Positions 1-15,300 of a stretch of 64,000 bases of DNA are shown here, in pieces. Source of the stretch: Cliona cf. orientalis (lineage: Eukaryota; Porifera; Demospongiae; Clionaida; Clionaidae); the NCBI GenBank assembly GCA_963930775.1, contig OZ005694.1, positions 9,254,899 to 9,318,898 of the forward strand. The letters are read 5' to 3'. The position numbers were made by a program, and so were the translations under genes. The notes below the pieces were generated by a model. The model was not told the origin of the DNA. It searched no databases and saw only the letters and a program-made list of their open reading frames with translations. Numbering within the stretch: the stretch's first letter is position 1; each line of letters opens with the position of its first letter.

Positions 1-23
1 GTACATGTGTATATACGATGTAG

Positions 24-2611
<2,588 letters not shown>

Positions 2612-2889
2612 TAATAATTATTATTATACCGACACTTATACGTTTGTATGTTCCCCTCACCACTGCATCTATTGTGATGCATTTTAACAAAATTAATAAT
2701 TATCAAACAATATCACACTCTTGATCGTAGCTACTAATCAGCCTACAAAAATAATATTATGTGCACAAGTCTATAATCATGCATTCACAGTTGATGAAAG
2801 TTATACTACACAACTACAGATCTCATTTCTCACTAAACTGTTGCTATATAGCTATACTTCAGTTTTGCTTTAATATACCGTAGTGTGGC

Positions 2890-3190
2890 AGAATTAGTTC
2901 ATTCTATCATGATCATTCGAACAGGCACAAGAGGTGCTCCTGGAGGCAATGATGTGCATGAATACATCATCACCCTCAGCCATGGCAATGGACAATTTCT
3001 TAGGCATCGAGTATTTCTTAATTATTGGATCAACAACATCGTTGAAGCATTTCAAGACTCCTTTGAGCTTACCCTGGACCATTCAAAGCCACCAACGACT
3101 TTAAGATGTTTAAGGTTATCTTTTACAACCTTCAGTGCCGCTTTGCAGTCGGATACGTGGAATGTTTTAAGTATTTTAATTTAAGACTGG
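2890..3190 (-). pseudogene. Degraded copy of the small secreted-protein gene at 32346-32789
   Basis: Read on the minus strand, pieces match the intact paralogue: a KTFHVSDCK stretch corresponds to the KFPVSDCK region, and SMPKKLSIAMAEGDD corresponds to the tail with KAMAEGDDDD. The two pieces are in different frames, with stop codons between them and upstream of the first, and no start or signal peptide is visible. It occupies the same position and orientation relative to paraplegin as the intact gene does in the second block. A functional spliced form cannot be fully excluded, but no good splice sites repair it. Confidence 0.7.
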
Positions 3191-3399
3191 GGTTGTTTTC
3201 TTGCATAGTATTGAACGTTGATAATGATCCTCCAATTGCAGCAGATACTGTATACCACCAAGGGCTTATATACCCCAGCCATTGATACCACTGGTCGCCC
3301 CCCTAATGACATGACTATTGCATCACACCTGCCCTTTGAAGTTTTCCCATAATATTATTGCGAGCGTGGCTAAGCGCGCACATGAATGTGACGACCATT

Positions 3400-3604
3400 G
3401 CCCGATTGCTCATTCTATAAAAGTGCATGTGCATGCGTAGTCTCGCGCGCCACACCCCCAAGGGTGTGGCTAGCGAGACTAGCGCATGCGTTTGTGTGTT
3501 TTATTCAGTCCGATCCGGCTGCCTCGTGTTTTCTGGACTGCAAATTGAAGAAACAATCTCAGCTAGGAGGCCATAATCGAACCTTTCTTCGTATATGAAC
3601 TTTT
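3400..3604 (+). promoter_or_regulatory. Likely NLR 1 promoter and non-coding first exon
   Basis: TATAAAAG lies at 3416-3423. It is followed by a stem-loop at about 3439-3482 (arms TAGTCTCGC/GCGAGACTA and CCACACCC/GGGTGTGG). The segment from about 3515 to 3604 ends in a splice donor (TTTT|GTAAGC) and is clearly homologous to 38790-38883 upstream of NLR 2, including CTTTTCTTCGTATATGAAC and the intron start up to TGATCATTTTGACAGAT. Conservation of this exon plus donor in front of two otherwise different N-terminal exons argues for a shared 5' untranslated exon. The transcription start is inferred. Confidence 0.6.
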
Positions 3605-4139
3605 GTAAGCGCAAAAGAAACCGATCATTTTGACAGATATTAATTTTTCCTACATGTTTATTGACTATTCCATTTAACATCCCTCACGGAAGAGCCATAA
3701 TTTAATACTTCTGAGGGGTCTAAATTTATCAGTGCTATTTTAATGAGTTCTTGACGGGTAAAAATAGATTCTTGGAGGGATCAAGTCCTCTTTTTGATTG
3801 GTTCTTGATGGTTGAAGTCAATAATTAGGGGGTAAATCAAAATTTGGTCTTCCGTGGGGGTCTATCTTTATATATATTGGGATCAAGTGGCAAGAACGAC
3901 CCCACAAAAATTTTCAATCAGAAAAGATACAGGTGACCTAAAACCCTGTCACAATAGCACGTGAAAATTTGAGGGCCGTTTATGCCACTTGACCCTTGGA
4001 ATAAGCCACTGTGTGTTGTACCAGTGTACATGTACATAATGTCTTGCTGTACAAAGGAATGTGGCAAATTGAACAATGTTTGAGCTGTTGCTCCTATTGT
4101 GGAGTGTTGATCAAATAATCATAATTGGCTGTATTAGTT

Positions 4140-4300
4140 GTGGGGAGAGTTTTAGGAAGCGAGGTAGACCACAGAAAACGGCCGAAGTTGATGGCTTTTT
4201 GGTAGGCTGTAATGGTGGTAGACCCCACAATACTACCAGAGAATCCGGCTCCTTCGTTAGTGATGGTTGTCCCCATGACACACCCGGGAAGCAAGCTATG
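4140..4300 (+). other. Degenerate repeat-encoding fragment (KRGRP / GGRP / GCPHDT motifs)
   Basis: A plus-strand reading frame (4076-4393) contains KRGRPQKT, GGRPHNTT and GCPHDTPG spaced about 18-20 residues apart, like a decaying tandem GGRP-type peptide repeat preceded by a Cys-x-x-Cys (GCISCGE). Such repeats occur in repetitive sponge and cnidarian proteins. No start context or splice structure is convincing, so it is probably a relic of a repeat-carrying element. Confidence 0.3.
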
Positions 4301-4642
4301 CTGCCAGTGATGGTCGACAACATGGTACCACCCAAGAAGCAGCCTTTTCTGTTGGTGATGGTCAACCAACTAGAGAGACTGGTTGCAATATAAGTGGTGG
4401 ATGACCACGCAACACCACATCCCCAGTAGCTGCATATTTCTAATGGTGCATGTGGTAAAAGGTCGTCAAGAGTACAAGCCACATCGATGGCGGCACCTCA
4501 ATCGCAGAGATGGAGTCAGAGATCGACTCTCGACCTCGACAGGGACAAGTTTCGATGCTTCAATCACAGGAGATGAACTTGACAGTGCAGTACAGCTTCC
4601 GAACTTCAGATCGGTCGTGGCATGATGCGTGCTATCAAGAGT

Positions 4643-4853
4643 TACCGTATAGCGGGAAACTTTCGAGGGAGAAAACTTTCACGAATTTCGCGATTTTTCC
4701 GCCATCCGCGAAAGTTTTCTCCACGAAATTCTAGGCATGCCACACCCATTATGCGACCAGTTTTAACATTCCACGAAAGTTTTCTCCGCGAAACGCTCCT
4801 TTCCTACCGATCCGCGAAAGTTTTCTCCCTCGAAAATTTCCCGCTATACGGTA
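4643..4853. mobile_element. MITE with TACCGTATAGCGGGAAA ends
   Basis: A 211-bp palindrome-like element. The left end TACCGTATAGCGGGAAACTT is mirrored by AATTTCCCGCTATACGGTA at the right end. Related copies are at 14601-14811 and, with diverged interiors, at 5088-5311 and 20571-21047. The 3-kb coding element at 44574-47571 has the same ends and may have mobilised them. Confidence 0.85.
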
Positions 4854-5087
4854 TTAGGAAGAGTATGTAGCTCCTGTATGTTAGTATTGCGCTTATGTAG
4901 TGTGGTGGTGGTGTCACAGCACGTAGTAGATACCAGACAAATGCTGTACAAGTACATGATTTGTGAAAACTGTGTGGCCACAAGCCTATGAATAAATACT
5001 GCAGGGTAGTCCCTTGCATTATACCACCATTTCACAGTGTAGAGCTTGCTCGCTTACATACTCTTCCTAATACACTCTTGGTGCTAT

Positions 5088-5311
5088 ATACCATATAGCC
5101 GGAAATATTGGCAGGCATTAAATTTGGCGGTTGAGCCCCAAATCACTATTGCAAGAATATTGGCGGATTTAAATTTGGCGGTTCGGTACGGGATCGCCAT
5201 ACGTATATATGCGAGTAGGAAATTTTGGCGAATTTTTAATTTGGCGGTTGCAATATAGACCGCCAAACCGCCAAATTTAATTCCCCGCCAAATTTTCCGG
5301 CTATACGGTAT
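5088..5311. mobile_element. MITE of the ACCGTATAGC end family, diverged
   Basis: The ends TACCATATAGCCGGAAA and TTTCCGGCTATACGGTA are inverted repeats. The interior has several AAATTTGGCGGT motifs in both orientations. It lies in the presumed first intron of NLR 1. Confidence 0.75.
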
Positions 5312-5579
5312 AGCGCAAGGCTATCCACAGGATTATGTCAGCCAAAAGAATGCGTGAAGTTCGGCCAGTGGTACTTGTTGGAGAAAGTAGCACTCATCTT
5401 AATGTATTTGCTGGATACAGGCGTCAGATACTTTATATACACACATGTATGTACCGATTTTCAAGTCTCAGAAAGGCTGCATGGAGGCCCTGAATTTTCT
5501 CATAATAATTATTTCATAGCTACAAAATAAGCAGGTGGGAAACAATACAGTGCCCTAAGTCTCGTGCCCATCCTCTCCT

Positions 5580-5650
5580 ATGCGTACGCACCGCTAGCGC
5601 TACTAGCGGATGTTCTACTAATCGAAAATGGCAGGATCTGTTAAATATAA
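5580..5650 (+). pseudogene. Decayed partial copy of the CARD exon start
   Basis: The stretch with ATGGCAGGATCTGTTAAATA followed by a TTGTTCTTATTT segment resembles the real CARD start at 6018 (ATGGAAGGATCTGTTGAATA). It ends in a stop after about 12 codons and is not continued as a domain. It looks like a local duplication remnant. Confidence 0.45.
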
Positions 5651-5693
5651 AATGCTTGTTCTTATTTAATTTGTAAGTGAAATCATACCATCC

Positions 5694-5933
5694 CAGGCTT
5701 GGGTTCTCCCCAAAAATTTGAGTGGGGGTAAATCTTGAGATGTGTATGCAGATAGGTATATACGAGCCTACTACAGCCTGTAGTAATGGATTTATAAACT
5801 GTGGTTATAGGCATCCCCAAAGCATGACCATGTAAGGTTATTTAGCCATTTGTAGTGCACCACAGCTAGGTGAAATTTGAGCTAGCAACTGGTCGACCCT
5901 TTACCAGAATCGACCAGTGTGGGGAGAACCCTG
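5694..5933. mobile_element. MITE with GGGTTCTCCCC ends (hAT-like)
   Basis: The left GGGTTCTCCCCA and right TGGGGAGAACCC are inverted, and CCATCC flanks both sides. The interior (AAACTGTGGTTATAGGCAT...GTGCACCACAG) matches 39740-39830 inside the larger relative at 39691-40657, where an 8-bp target duplication is visible. Confidence 0.75.
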
Positions 5934-5993
5934 CCATCCCCTATAGCTATTAAATTTTGTACAGTGAATTACTATTTTTGCATATCTATGTAG

Positions 5994-6399
5994 CTACTAG
6001 CAGACATTCTTTTCAAAATGGAAGGATCTGTTGAATATGAAGTTCTCATTCGCCACACAGCTGATCTTCAAGTAGCAGTCAGGGCAAATCTCACTCCCCT
6101 CGGCGCTCGGCTTGTCGCTGCTCAAATTATCACTCCCGACCAGTATGAAGAAATCAGAAATGCCCATCGATCGGTTAATGAAAGGGGAGCTGATTTGGTT
6201 GGATACATCCAAATCAAAGTGTACCAAAATCCTTGGCATTATCATACTTTTCTTGATGTTCTACGGAATGATCCATCCCAGTATGGTGATATTTTAGCAA
6301 AACTTGAGCAAGCTAGGTTATCACAGGTATCGGAGCGGCAATTCGTGATCCCACAACCCCCACCGCTGAGAAAAGACGACAATCAACTGCCTGCTCAAG
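5994..6399 (+). CDS. NLR 1 exon: CARD domain with start codon
   Basis: Translation from ATG 6018 gives 127 residues plus one base (donor CAAG|GTATCT, phase 1). Residues about 8-98 read as a caspase-recruitment domain: NLTPLGARLVAAQIITPDQY is the typical CARD helix 1-2 region, followed by RGADLVGYIQIKV and FLDVLRNDPSQYGDILAKL. A linker with a proline run (QPPPLRK) follows. The acceptor is TATGTAG|CTACTAG at 5993 or the AG at 6000. TAG lies in frame directly upstream, so translation starts at this ATG. Confidence 0.85.
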
Positions 6400-9300
6400 G
6401 TATCTTGTTTTTGTTGGTCTTGTCCCGATTCTGCATGTATACAGGGGACTAGTTTAAGTCTTGGACCCCTCTCCCCCACCCCCTTTATTAAATAGCATCA
6501 TGGACTTGAAGACAGTGGTGGACAGCTGACATACGTGCAGCTAGAACAATCTAGCTCAAGGACATAATTATTAATTCATGCTAATATTAGCATCATGGCC
6601 CAGACCCCCTCCCCTAGCCCTCATGATGATGTTAACGTCGTAGCTAATGGCTGTAGATCTATTAATTTTTAGAATGATGTCATGTATAGCTACATATGTG
6701 ACCGGATCTGAGAAAATCCGCCATATTGGTCAATCCATGAAACTTTAGTTGGCTGCATATTTGGATAGCTGTATCATAGGGCTAACCTTCCTCCAAGTCT
6801 GAGATACATCCCGCGCTTGGCTGTGGAGCTAAAGTGCTTTGTTTGCGATCGCGCCATGCACACCCTCAATAATCAAGAAAATAAGGTTCTATGCACACGT
6901 ATGGCGTTTCCATAGACTACGCGTGAACCGGAAATCAATTGAATGGCCATGGGCGGAGCCGTTCGAAATGAATATAAAGATCGAGCAAGGGTCGAATTTC
7001 GAGGGCGCTGATTGTTCTTCGATGCCCACGATGCCCAAGAAGCTAAAACGGTGAGCGAACATCAGTAGTTCGATGAATCTAGCTGTATCTAGATAGGGCA
7101 TTCTAATTAGCACTCATAGCAATGGGCTCCATGTACGGCAGCTGTACAGACTAGGTAGGTCAAAATGAAGGCTTACTTCACCTTGGTAACTTACGTTTAC
7201 CCTCCGTAGGCGGTGGCAACAGTTAGTAGAATGGTTCTTTGACATAAATATGACAAAACTGGACTTTGATATTTTTTTGACTGTAGATACTATAAACATG
7301 CAATGCGCCATATGTGCATCTTGATAATATGCCGGGTTTTCTCAGATCCGGTCACATATATGTAGGTAAAGGTCGTCAGCTACAAGGGCACGCTTGCATG
7401 CTGCTGCAGCTCTCATCTCTATGCAGATAGATGTGAATGCAGATGTAATGTACTCGTGGTATGTGCTTTAGAGGGCTAGGCCCGTACACATGGGGGGGGG
7501 GGATTCGAGGAGATTCGTCCGAACCCCCCTTTTGGCCGCCTAGCATAGCACAGCACCAGAAGCAATCCAGGTGTAACTTCACATACTTCTTTATGCTATT
7601 GTTGCTTTCCGCTATATATTATAACTGGATTATGCATAATATTAAATCAGCAGAGTGTGAATAGCTATCACATCAGCATATAGCACAGGGTATTTGCTCA
7701 AGGGTTGAGTTATGAGGGTGGCTGAGTGCCTTCATATTATCCTACTTTCTAGCCCGTTGCTATATGGTTGCTAAGGTATACAAGGTACTATAATATTATT
7801 ATGTGATATAGTCCGGGCTCATGTCCATATGCTTGTGATAGTTATTGACCAACTCCCGAGCTTTGTATGCAGTATAGAAGCACTCATCTCTCAGGCGTGG
7901 AGTATAGAAGCACAAATCCCGAGGGTAAAAGCCCGAGGGATGAGTGCTTCTATACTGCATACAAAGCGAGGGATTGATACACATGTAACTACCTTCTAAC
8001 CCATTGTTTCCATGGATACAATAAACATGTTTTTAGCCCTCAAGAATTGTATGAATTTTTGGTCTGGCCCTCAGGAACTGTATAATAGTAAACATATGGA
8101 CATAATACAATCAGGAGCACTATATTGTCATGTTCCTAATACAATAATATTGTACTCAGTATTATTCGACACAAAATTGCTGTGCATATGCATGCAGTTG
8201 CCTCATTCCCAGTGCATCCTAACAGTAGTCCTTATAGGCCACTTCAACTAAAGTGGATATTAACATGCCCCCTCCCATGACAACCCCTAACTTTGTAGAC
8301 CATTTGTATATACCATAGTGTCCCGGGTAAGCGCCCATGCACTGTACTTCAAGGGGTCAATGTAGCAGCTTATATACAATGTATGCATGCAATTATTTCC
8401 TGGGTAACCATAAGTGCGGGCCAAAATTGCTAGTTCTGGGATACTATGGTATGTACTTTAAGGTGCACAAATAACAGCTAGGTAGCTTGTAGCTTATATA
8501 TAAAGTACAGTCATGATAATAACAATACATATAGTTATCCATGAAAAACGTCTGTTGGAGAAATCAGCTGTGGAAGCAGCAGAGAAGCGTCCTCGACTTG
8601 AAGGAGAACATAGTGAGACAATATCCAGCTTGGTTTCAAACCCAGGTCCTAGTGGGATGCCCATACCATTGAGCCACAGCTACGTATGGCCATGGAACCC
8701 TTTGTATTGTACCCCCAGGAGTGGATTGAACCTTCATCGCTCAGCCAATTTAGTTAGAGATATTCCACCGTTGGAACACATACCAAACTTGGCTACAAAT
8801 GTCGTTGATTCTCACTCAGCCAATGTAGCTGTAGATATTAATCCACTGTTGAAACACAGACCAAAATTAGCTGCATTCTATTCCCACCAACCCGATGTTC
8901 CTGAAGGCACATGGCCACCAGTCAAGAAGACACAGTATATTAACTTAGCACTCATTAGAACAGAACAGGCAATTGACTTTAACAAAGAATTCTTGCGTCA
9001 GACAATTCGTGGTTCTATCGATGACATTATGAAGGACAAAGATGACATCAAGTATGATGAGGTGTTCACAGACGTGGAGGACGGTGCTCGGCTATTGTTC
9101 GAAGGAAGGCCCGGGTGCGGCAAGACAACCATGATGAACAAAGTGTCTCAAGACTGGGCTAAATGGAAGTTCTTTTCTTCATGTCTGCTCTTTTTAGTTC
9201 ACCTACGGAGGTTTGGAAATCGGTCCGATATTAATCTTGAAACAGTTCTTCGTTCTACACCTGTTAATTTTTCTGAAAAAGAATTCCAACAGATTCAAAC

Positions 9301-12300
9301 ACACATTGAAGATAATCAAGGAGAAGGTGTTGTATTTGCACTGGATGGGCTGGATGAATATTGCCCTGATAAGAAAGAAATGAATACTACCTTCGTACAC
9401 AAACTAATTAAAGGACAAATCCTTCCAAAATCTATAGTGATTGTGGCATCACGTCCAGCTGCTTCTCAGAAATATCGAAGAAGTGCTACCAAATGTATTG
9501 AGGTGCTAGGATTTTTAAAGGAGCAAATATATGAGTATATCAAGAGTTATTTTGATGGGAGGGATTCATTAGTGGCAGGACTTTCGACATACCTGGAGCA
9601 TCATCCCAATGTCATGCACATGTGCTACCTTCCCCTACACATGGCAATGGTCACATATCTTTATGAAGTTGAAGGAGCTTCTCTTCCTCAAACTGAGACT
9701 GAAATCTATCGCCACTTCACGCTTTCCACTTTACTACGATCTATTCGTAGGAGAAATGGCACAGAGATGGAAATTGATGATGAAGTATTTTGCTTATCAC
9801 ATTTTGATAATTTGGAGCCAGAGGACAGAGGCATATTTGACTCTATTCTTAAATTTGCTTATGAAGCCACTGTAGTCAATCCGCAGCAAGTCTTCTCAGC
9901 TGAAGAAGTCAAAAAATTCACCAATAGGCAGTTTAATAACACTGGAAACAATGAAAATTCACTTGGCTTAGTAGTTGTCGATAAGTATTTTGTCAAGTAT
10001 GGACTCAAGGAGATCTACACCTTTCTACATCTTACCTTTCAGGAATTCCTTTCTGCTTGTCATATTGTACAACTTGATTCTCGAGCTCAGGAGGCAATTA
10101 TTTTGAAGTATGGCAGTGATAAAAGCTTAGGAGTTGTTTGGAAATTTTACTGTGGAATGACACAGTTTTTCGGTGAAAAAATGCACAATTTCGAACAGTT
10201 GGTTGAAAAAACAAAATCTGAGGTGCTTCTTCATCTTCGCTGTGCTCATGAATCGCAACAAGATATCTTATGTACACACACAGTAAACTCATATGACTCA
10301 AAGATTGTTTTAAATTCATTGTCGCTCAACCCTGCTGACTTCACTGCTCTGGGTTTTGTACTCACTCATTCTAGCGTTCCTGCTACTGAACTTGCCATCA
10401 CTTCATGTAACATTGGTCCTGAAGGTCTCTCTGCATTGGAGAAGGCAGTCAATGTATCACCCCCTCCTACTCTGGAAACATTAAGGTGATTCAGTCTAGT
10501 ACAGCAGTGTATATTGTTATTGAAGTCACATTATTATATATATATACAACGAAACATAATTTTCAGAGCGACAATTTTCTTATACCGGGTAATAGTCCGT
10601 GTCCTAACCTGGAGGGCATAAAAGATGCACTCTCCTACAAGTTCAGAAGACTCACGATTGGTCAGAATTGTTGTGCCATGTGCACAAACGCGGTTGCCAG
10701 GGCCTAGGGGCCATAGAGATGCATTCTCGAGCTCAAGTGAGCAGCGCAAGCGCCGCGCGTTTCGACAGGCCTGCTCGGCAGGCCACCGAGCCTCGAGCGA
10801 AGCGAGAGGCGATATCTGCTCTTTATCATGGTCTGGTGATAGATTCGATGTTCGAGCGGAGTGAGAACATCGCCATTACACGGTGAGTTTGATCAGCTAC
10901 TCTTGGCCTGCAGTGAGGGGTGTGGTCTTCATCTGCGCATGCGCGCTGCTCTCGATTGTACTATAGCGTGCTGTTAGTAGTGTTCAGTCACATTATCCCA
11001 TGATTGTGACATCAAACATACTTACTTGTTATATAATAATAATATTATTTATGTTGCATATAACTTCTCCAGTTTTCACAGCACGAAGGTAAAAAAAGTG
11101 ATTCCTGAATTATGTAGTGTTTTGACGAAATTCCCACACCTGCATAAGCTTATGTAAGTAATTCATTGAGCAAATGTAGCTACATGTAGGTATTTACCAC
11201 ACTCTATTTCACTGTCTGTGTATTGTACACAGTTTCTCAAGCTGTGGCATCAGAAAGAAATCACTGAGTGAAATGTCTGCAATATTGCCAGCATTGGAGT
11301 CAGTAGAGCAACTGGAGTAAGTTGCCATAGTGTCCCAGGTAACCACCCATGCATACTTTCCTATTTTGGCCAGCATGCATGGGTGCTTACCTGGGATCAT
11401 ATAACTTCATACATTTTTTATATTATGCTGTTATGTTGACCCCTTGAAATGTGCTACATGGGGAGTGGGCACTTACCCAGGATACTAGTATGGTAATTGA
11501 AAGTTATAAGTAGCTACTGTAATATGATAGCCTTGCTTCTATCAGGAGCTTATGAGTGCTGCGAAGCGGTCCTCTGCTACCGTAAATCACGAATATTTTG
11601 TTGTTAAACTATTTTCAGACAGCCTGGCTTGTGCGAAAATTAAACGTATGAAAATACATGTGCAATATTAACGATAATGCGGTACAGGGTTGTTTGTCTG
11701 AAAATTATTTAATGCAAAAAATTATCGCATGAAATATTTTAGACACGAAATATTCACGATTTTTAGTACGGTATATTATTAAAACAAGTATAAAAACAAT
11801 TGAATAAAATTGAAGAATGAAGTAGGGATGGCAGGATCAAAAAGTACACAAACAAGAGATAATCGCATCTACTATACATCCCTACGCTTGCTTTTCTCGA
11901 CTATTGTGCACCTATTATCCATGGTTGACGTGTTTGTTGAGTGCGGTATGTGGGAGACATTCGTGCAGGTTGTTCCCTAGTTGTCATGATGGTTCGGGTT
12001 TATCAGGTTTGATTCAATCGCATTATTACTGATTATTTTTGCACCCATCAAAAAGCAAGCGTAGGGATGTATAGTAGATGCGATTATCTCTTGTTTGTGT
12101 ACTTTTTGATCCTGCCATCCCTACTTCATTCTTCAATTTTATTCAATTGTTTTTATACTTGTTTCTGTTATTTTTTATTGCACTTAGTGTAATTATCAAT
12201 GCCATCTTTCATGGTATGCTCACAACTTCTGATTAATTAAGTGGAAGATGGGAGGTGCGCAAAATTCTTTGCCACGCCCCTCATTGACTTGCGTTCATAA

Positions 12301-15300
12301 AGGATGACAAAGAAGGCTGCTTTAGGCGGCCCAAGTAGTTATGAGACTTTTCCGCTTAGGGAGAAAACCAAGTTCTATGTTTTTACTGTTGGCAGCTATC
12401 CGGCATAATATCGAGCCTTGTTCCTCCGTATGATGGATCATATCTATGACCGATCCAGCGAAGCACTAGCGCTGCAAGCGTTAGCGAGTAGCTCGCCTAT
12501 GCCTAGCGCCTTACCGCTCCTCGAGCCTTGAACCTTCATATCCATGATCGAGCGGTTGAGCGATGTACGAGCTAGTGAAATAGTTAGCTCGCCTAGCGCC
12601 GGCGCCTAGGGCCAGGCGCTGTCACATGACTTCACCATGGCAACATATTCCTAGCATGCGCATTATATCACAAAATGGCGTATTAGACACACCCATTCGA
12701 TAATGCGACGTACACACCCACTATTACGTAACTGTCGAGATAACACCAAACTAGCGTGCCACTGCACTGCGCGCTACAAAATAGAATGGATTTATACTCA
12801 AAGTAAGATGAGCGGTGGAGGCAGTCTCCAGTTAGCCCTGGAAATGAGAAAGAAAGAAAGAAAGAAAGAAGAAAGAAAGATTGACAAATGGCCTATTTTA
12901 TGAACATCTGGTTCTGACGTGTACAATTGTTTTGATGAACGATCTTGGTCTTCTTAGATGCACAATTTGCTGGAGATTCTGATTTTCATACTTAGAAATT
13001 TCACAAAATTATCTATTTTGAGATATTTGGGTATTTGTAATGTATTACATATATGGCATATCCGGGCCATCCCTACTTATAGAGTCTACCGACTCTATGA
13101 TATGCGAGTCAAATTTTTTTCCATTCTAGGGATGTACATGTATAAATTAATTTTTATTATCTGATTTTACTTGCATGCATATAGCTTATCGTGTAATAAT
13201 GATTTGGGTGTGAAGTCGGCAGATGCTCTCCGTAGTTTGCTCACAAAATTACCGAAGCTAAAGAATCTCGTGTGGTGAGGCAATGCCATCAGCGTTTTAT
13301 TATAATGTGTTACTTTCATTATAATATTATGCAGGGTTGATGGTCTGCTTACTTCATCTTTATTTAATACCTTGATTAGAAATAATATTGGATTTAATCT
13401 GTAAGTATACGTAATATATTATTATGTATTATATAACAATTTTTACAGTAATTATGTACATTGCTTGTTTCTTGCTAATAGAGAGGCTAGCAAAAGCTCC
13501 AAGAGCCCCAAGCAAGAGTTATTTGGGTACAATAATTGAAAGTTAACATAGTAGTAATATTACAATTATGATGCTCACTATTATGTGATTGCTTTTCAAG
13601 GTTTGGTGATGGTTATCGTGATATCAACTTCGATTCAAGCTACTTTCAAGCTCACCTTAGTAGTGCAGTCTTTATTCAAGCCCTAAAGTAAATTGGCATG
13701 TAGTTTTTTAATGTACAGATTATGCCATATGGTGGGTAAGTTCGTGGGCCACTGTTTTTTTTTTTTCCACCTGCGCTAAGTAACAGAGGAGCAGTAGTTA
13801 GTACCAGTGCATACATGGAAGCTATCAAGGTGGGGGCACGGCCCCGTAGACTACAGCACCCTCGATTATTGCCCATATACAGATAAATAAAATTATTGAT
13901 ATTGTCCCTATAGCTATAATATGTGCACATATATAGTACCATACTGGAGTAGTCCAGCCCGTTCAAGGCTTTTGAGGGGGAGGGTGCCATATAGTGATCA
14001 AACTGATTTGTAATAAGTAGCCCAACTCTTTTCTTGCTATTATTCACACATGCAGTCTACGTAATAAAAGTATGGATGATACTGATGCTCAGTCTCTGGC
14101 TAAATGTCTCCCACATTGTATAAATCTTCAGCAATTAGAGTAAGCTATATTAGCATTATCAGTGGCTGACATGTATATTATGCCATGCATCCCTGCTCTG
14201 AATTTAGCTGTCAAGTTATTATAGTGCATTCAAGGCAGTGATTATCATTAGGTAGTGGTTGTCATAAAAAAAATTATATCCATAATTAAAAATTTTGAAC
14301 TATGCATTATTGTTGATCAGTGTTTGAATTTCAGGCATATGACTTTCTTAAACACTGGGTGGATAATGTACTGTGTATGTGGAAAATTTCGATTTTGCCA
14401 AGCTACCTTTGTGTTTTGGTGCATGGATAAATTTTTTGCCAAAGGTTGCCATATCCTCTATACAATCATTGACACAGGACAAAAAAATTAGCGTAATAAA
14501 TTTTTTGCCAATGAGAGCAGGTGGCGAAAGTTTCTCCTGGCGAAATATTCCATGTATACAGTAGTGCATTTGATACACTCTCCCTTATCAGTAATGCTAA
14601 TACTCTATAGCGGGAAATGTTCGATGGAGAAAATCTTCACAAATTTCATGATTTTTCACCCATCCGTAAAAGTTTTCTCCATGAAATTTTAGGCATGCCA
14701 CACCCATTATGTGACCAGTTTTAACATTCCGCGAAAGTTTTCTCCACGAAATGCTCCCTTTCTACCGATCCATGAAAATTTTCTTCCTCGAAAATTTCCC
14801 ACTATACGGTAGTATACTGCAGGTTATTGTTAATATTTAGTCGTACGACTCGGGGGGATTAATGTTTATCATTCACATACAGTCTCAGGCGTAACAACAT
14901 CGGTGATGCTGGTGCTCAAGCTCTGGCTGAAGGTCTCCAACATTGTTCTAACCTGCAAATGCTAGAGTGAGTATTGATCATGTATAAAATTTGGGGGGCT
15001 AGTTATAGGCTTTAATACAACTGTATGTACATTGTTATGCTCATCATTGAACAATCTGCACATGTACATGTAGTTACCACATAGTTTCCTAGATCGGGAA
15101 CTATAATAATTATTATGTAGTTATTGCTGTTCACATACAGTCTTATGGACAACAAGATAGGTAATGCTGGTGCTCAAGCTCTGGCAGAATGTCTCCAGCA
15201 TTGCACTAACCTCAAAGAATTATTGTAAGTGATGTATGCACCTTTCAAATATCCCCCTGCCCCCCCCCCCCAAAATAATAAAAGAAATTTCTGACCTGAA

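Noticed and set aside
4111-4482. Minus-strand frames opposite the GGRP fragment
   Set aside because: They have no recognisable motif, and the plus-strand frame explains the sequence bias.
13676-14047. 123-residue minus-strand frame
   Set aside because: It overlaps conserved intron sequence between two LRR exons and is not preserved in the paralogous intron at 55190-55500.
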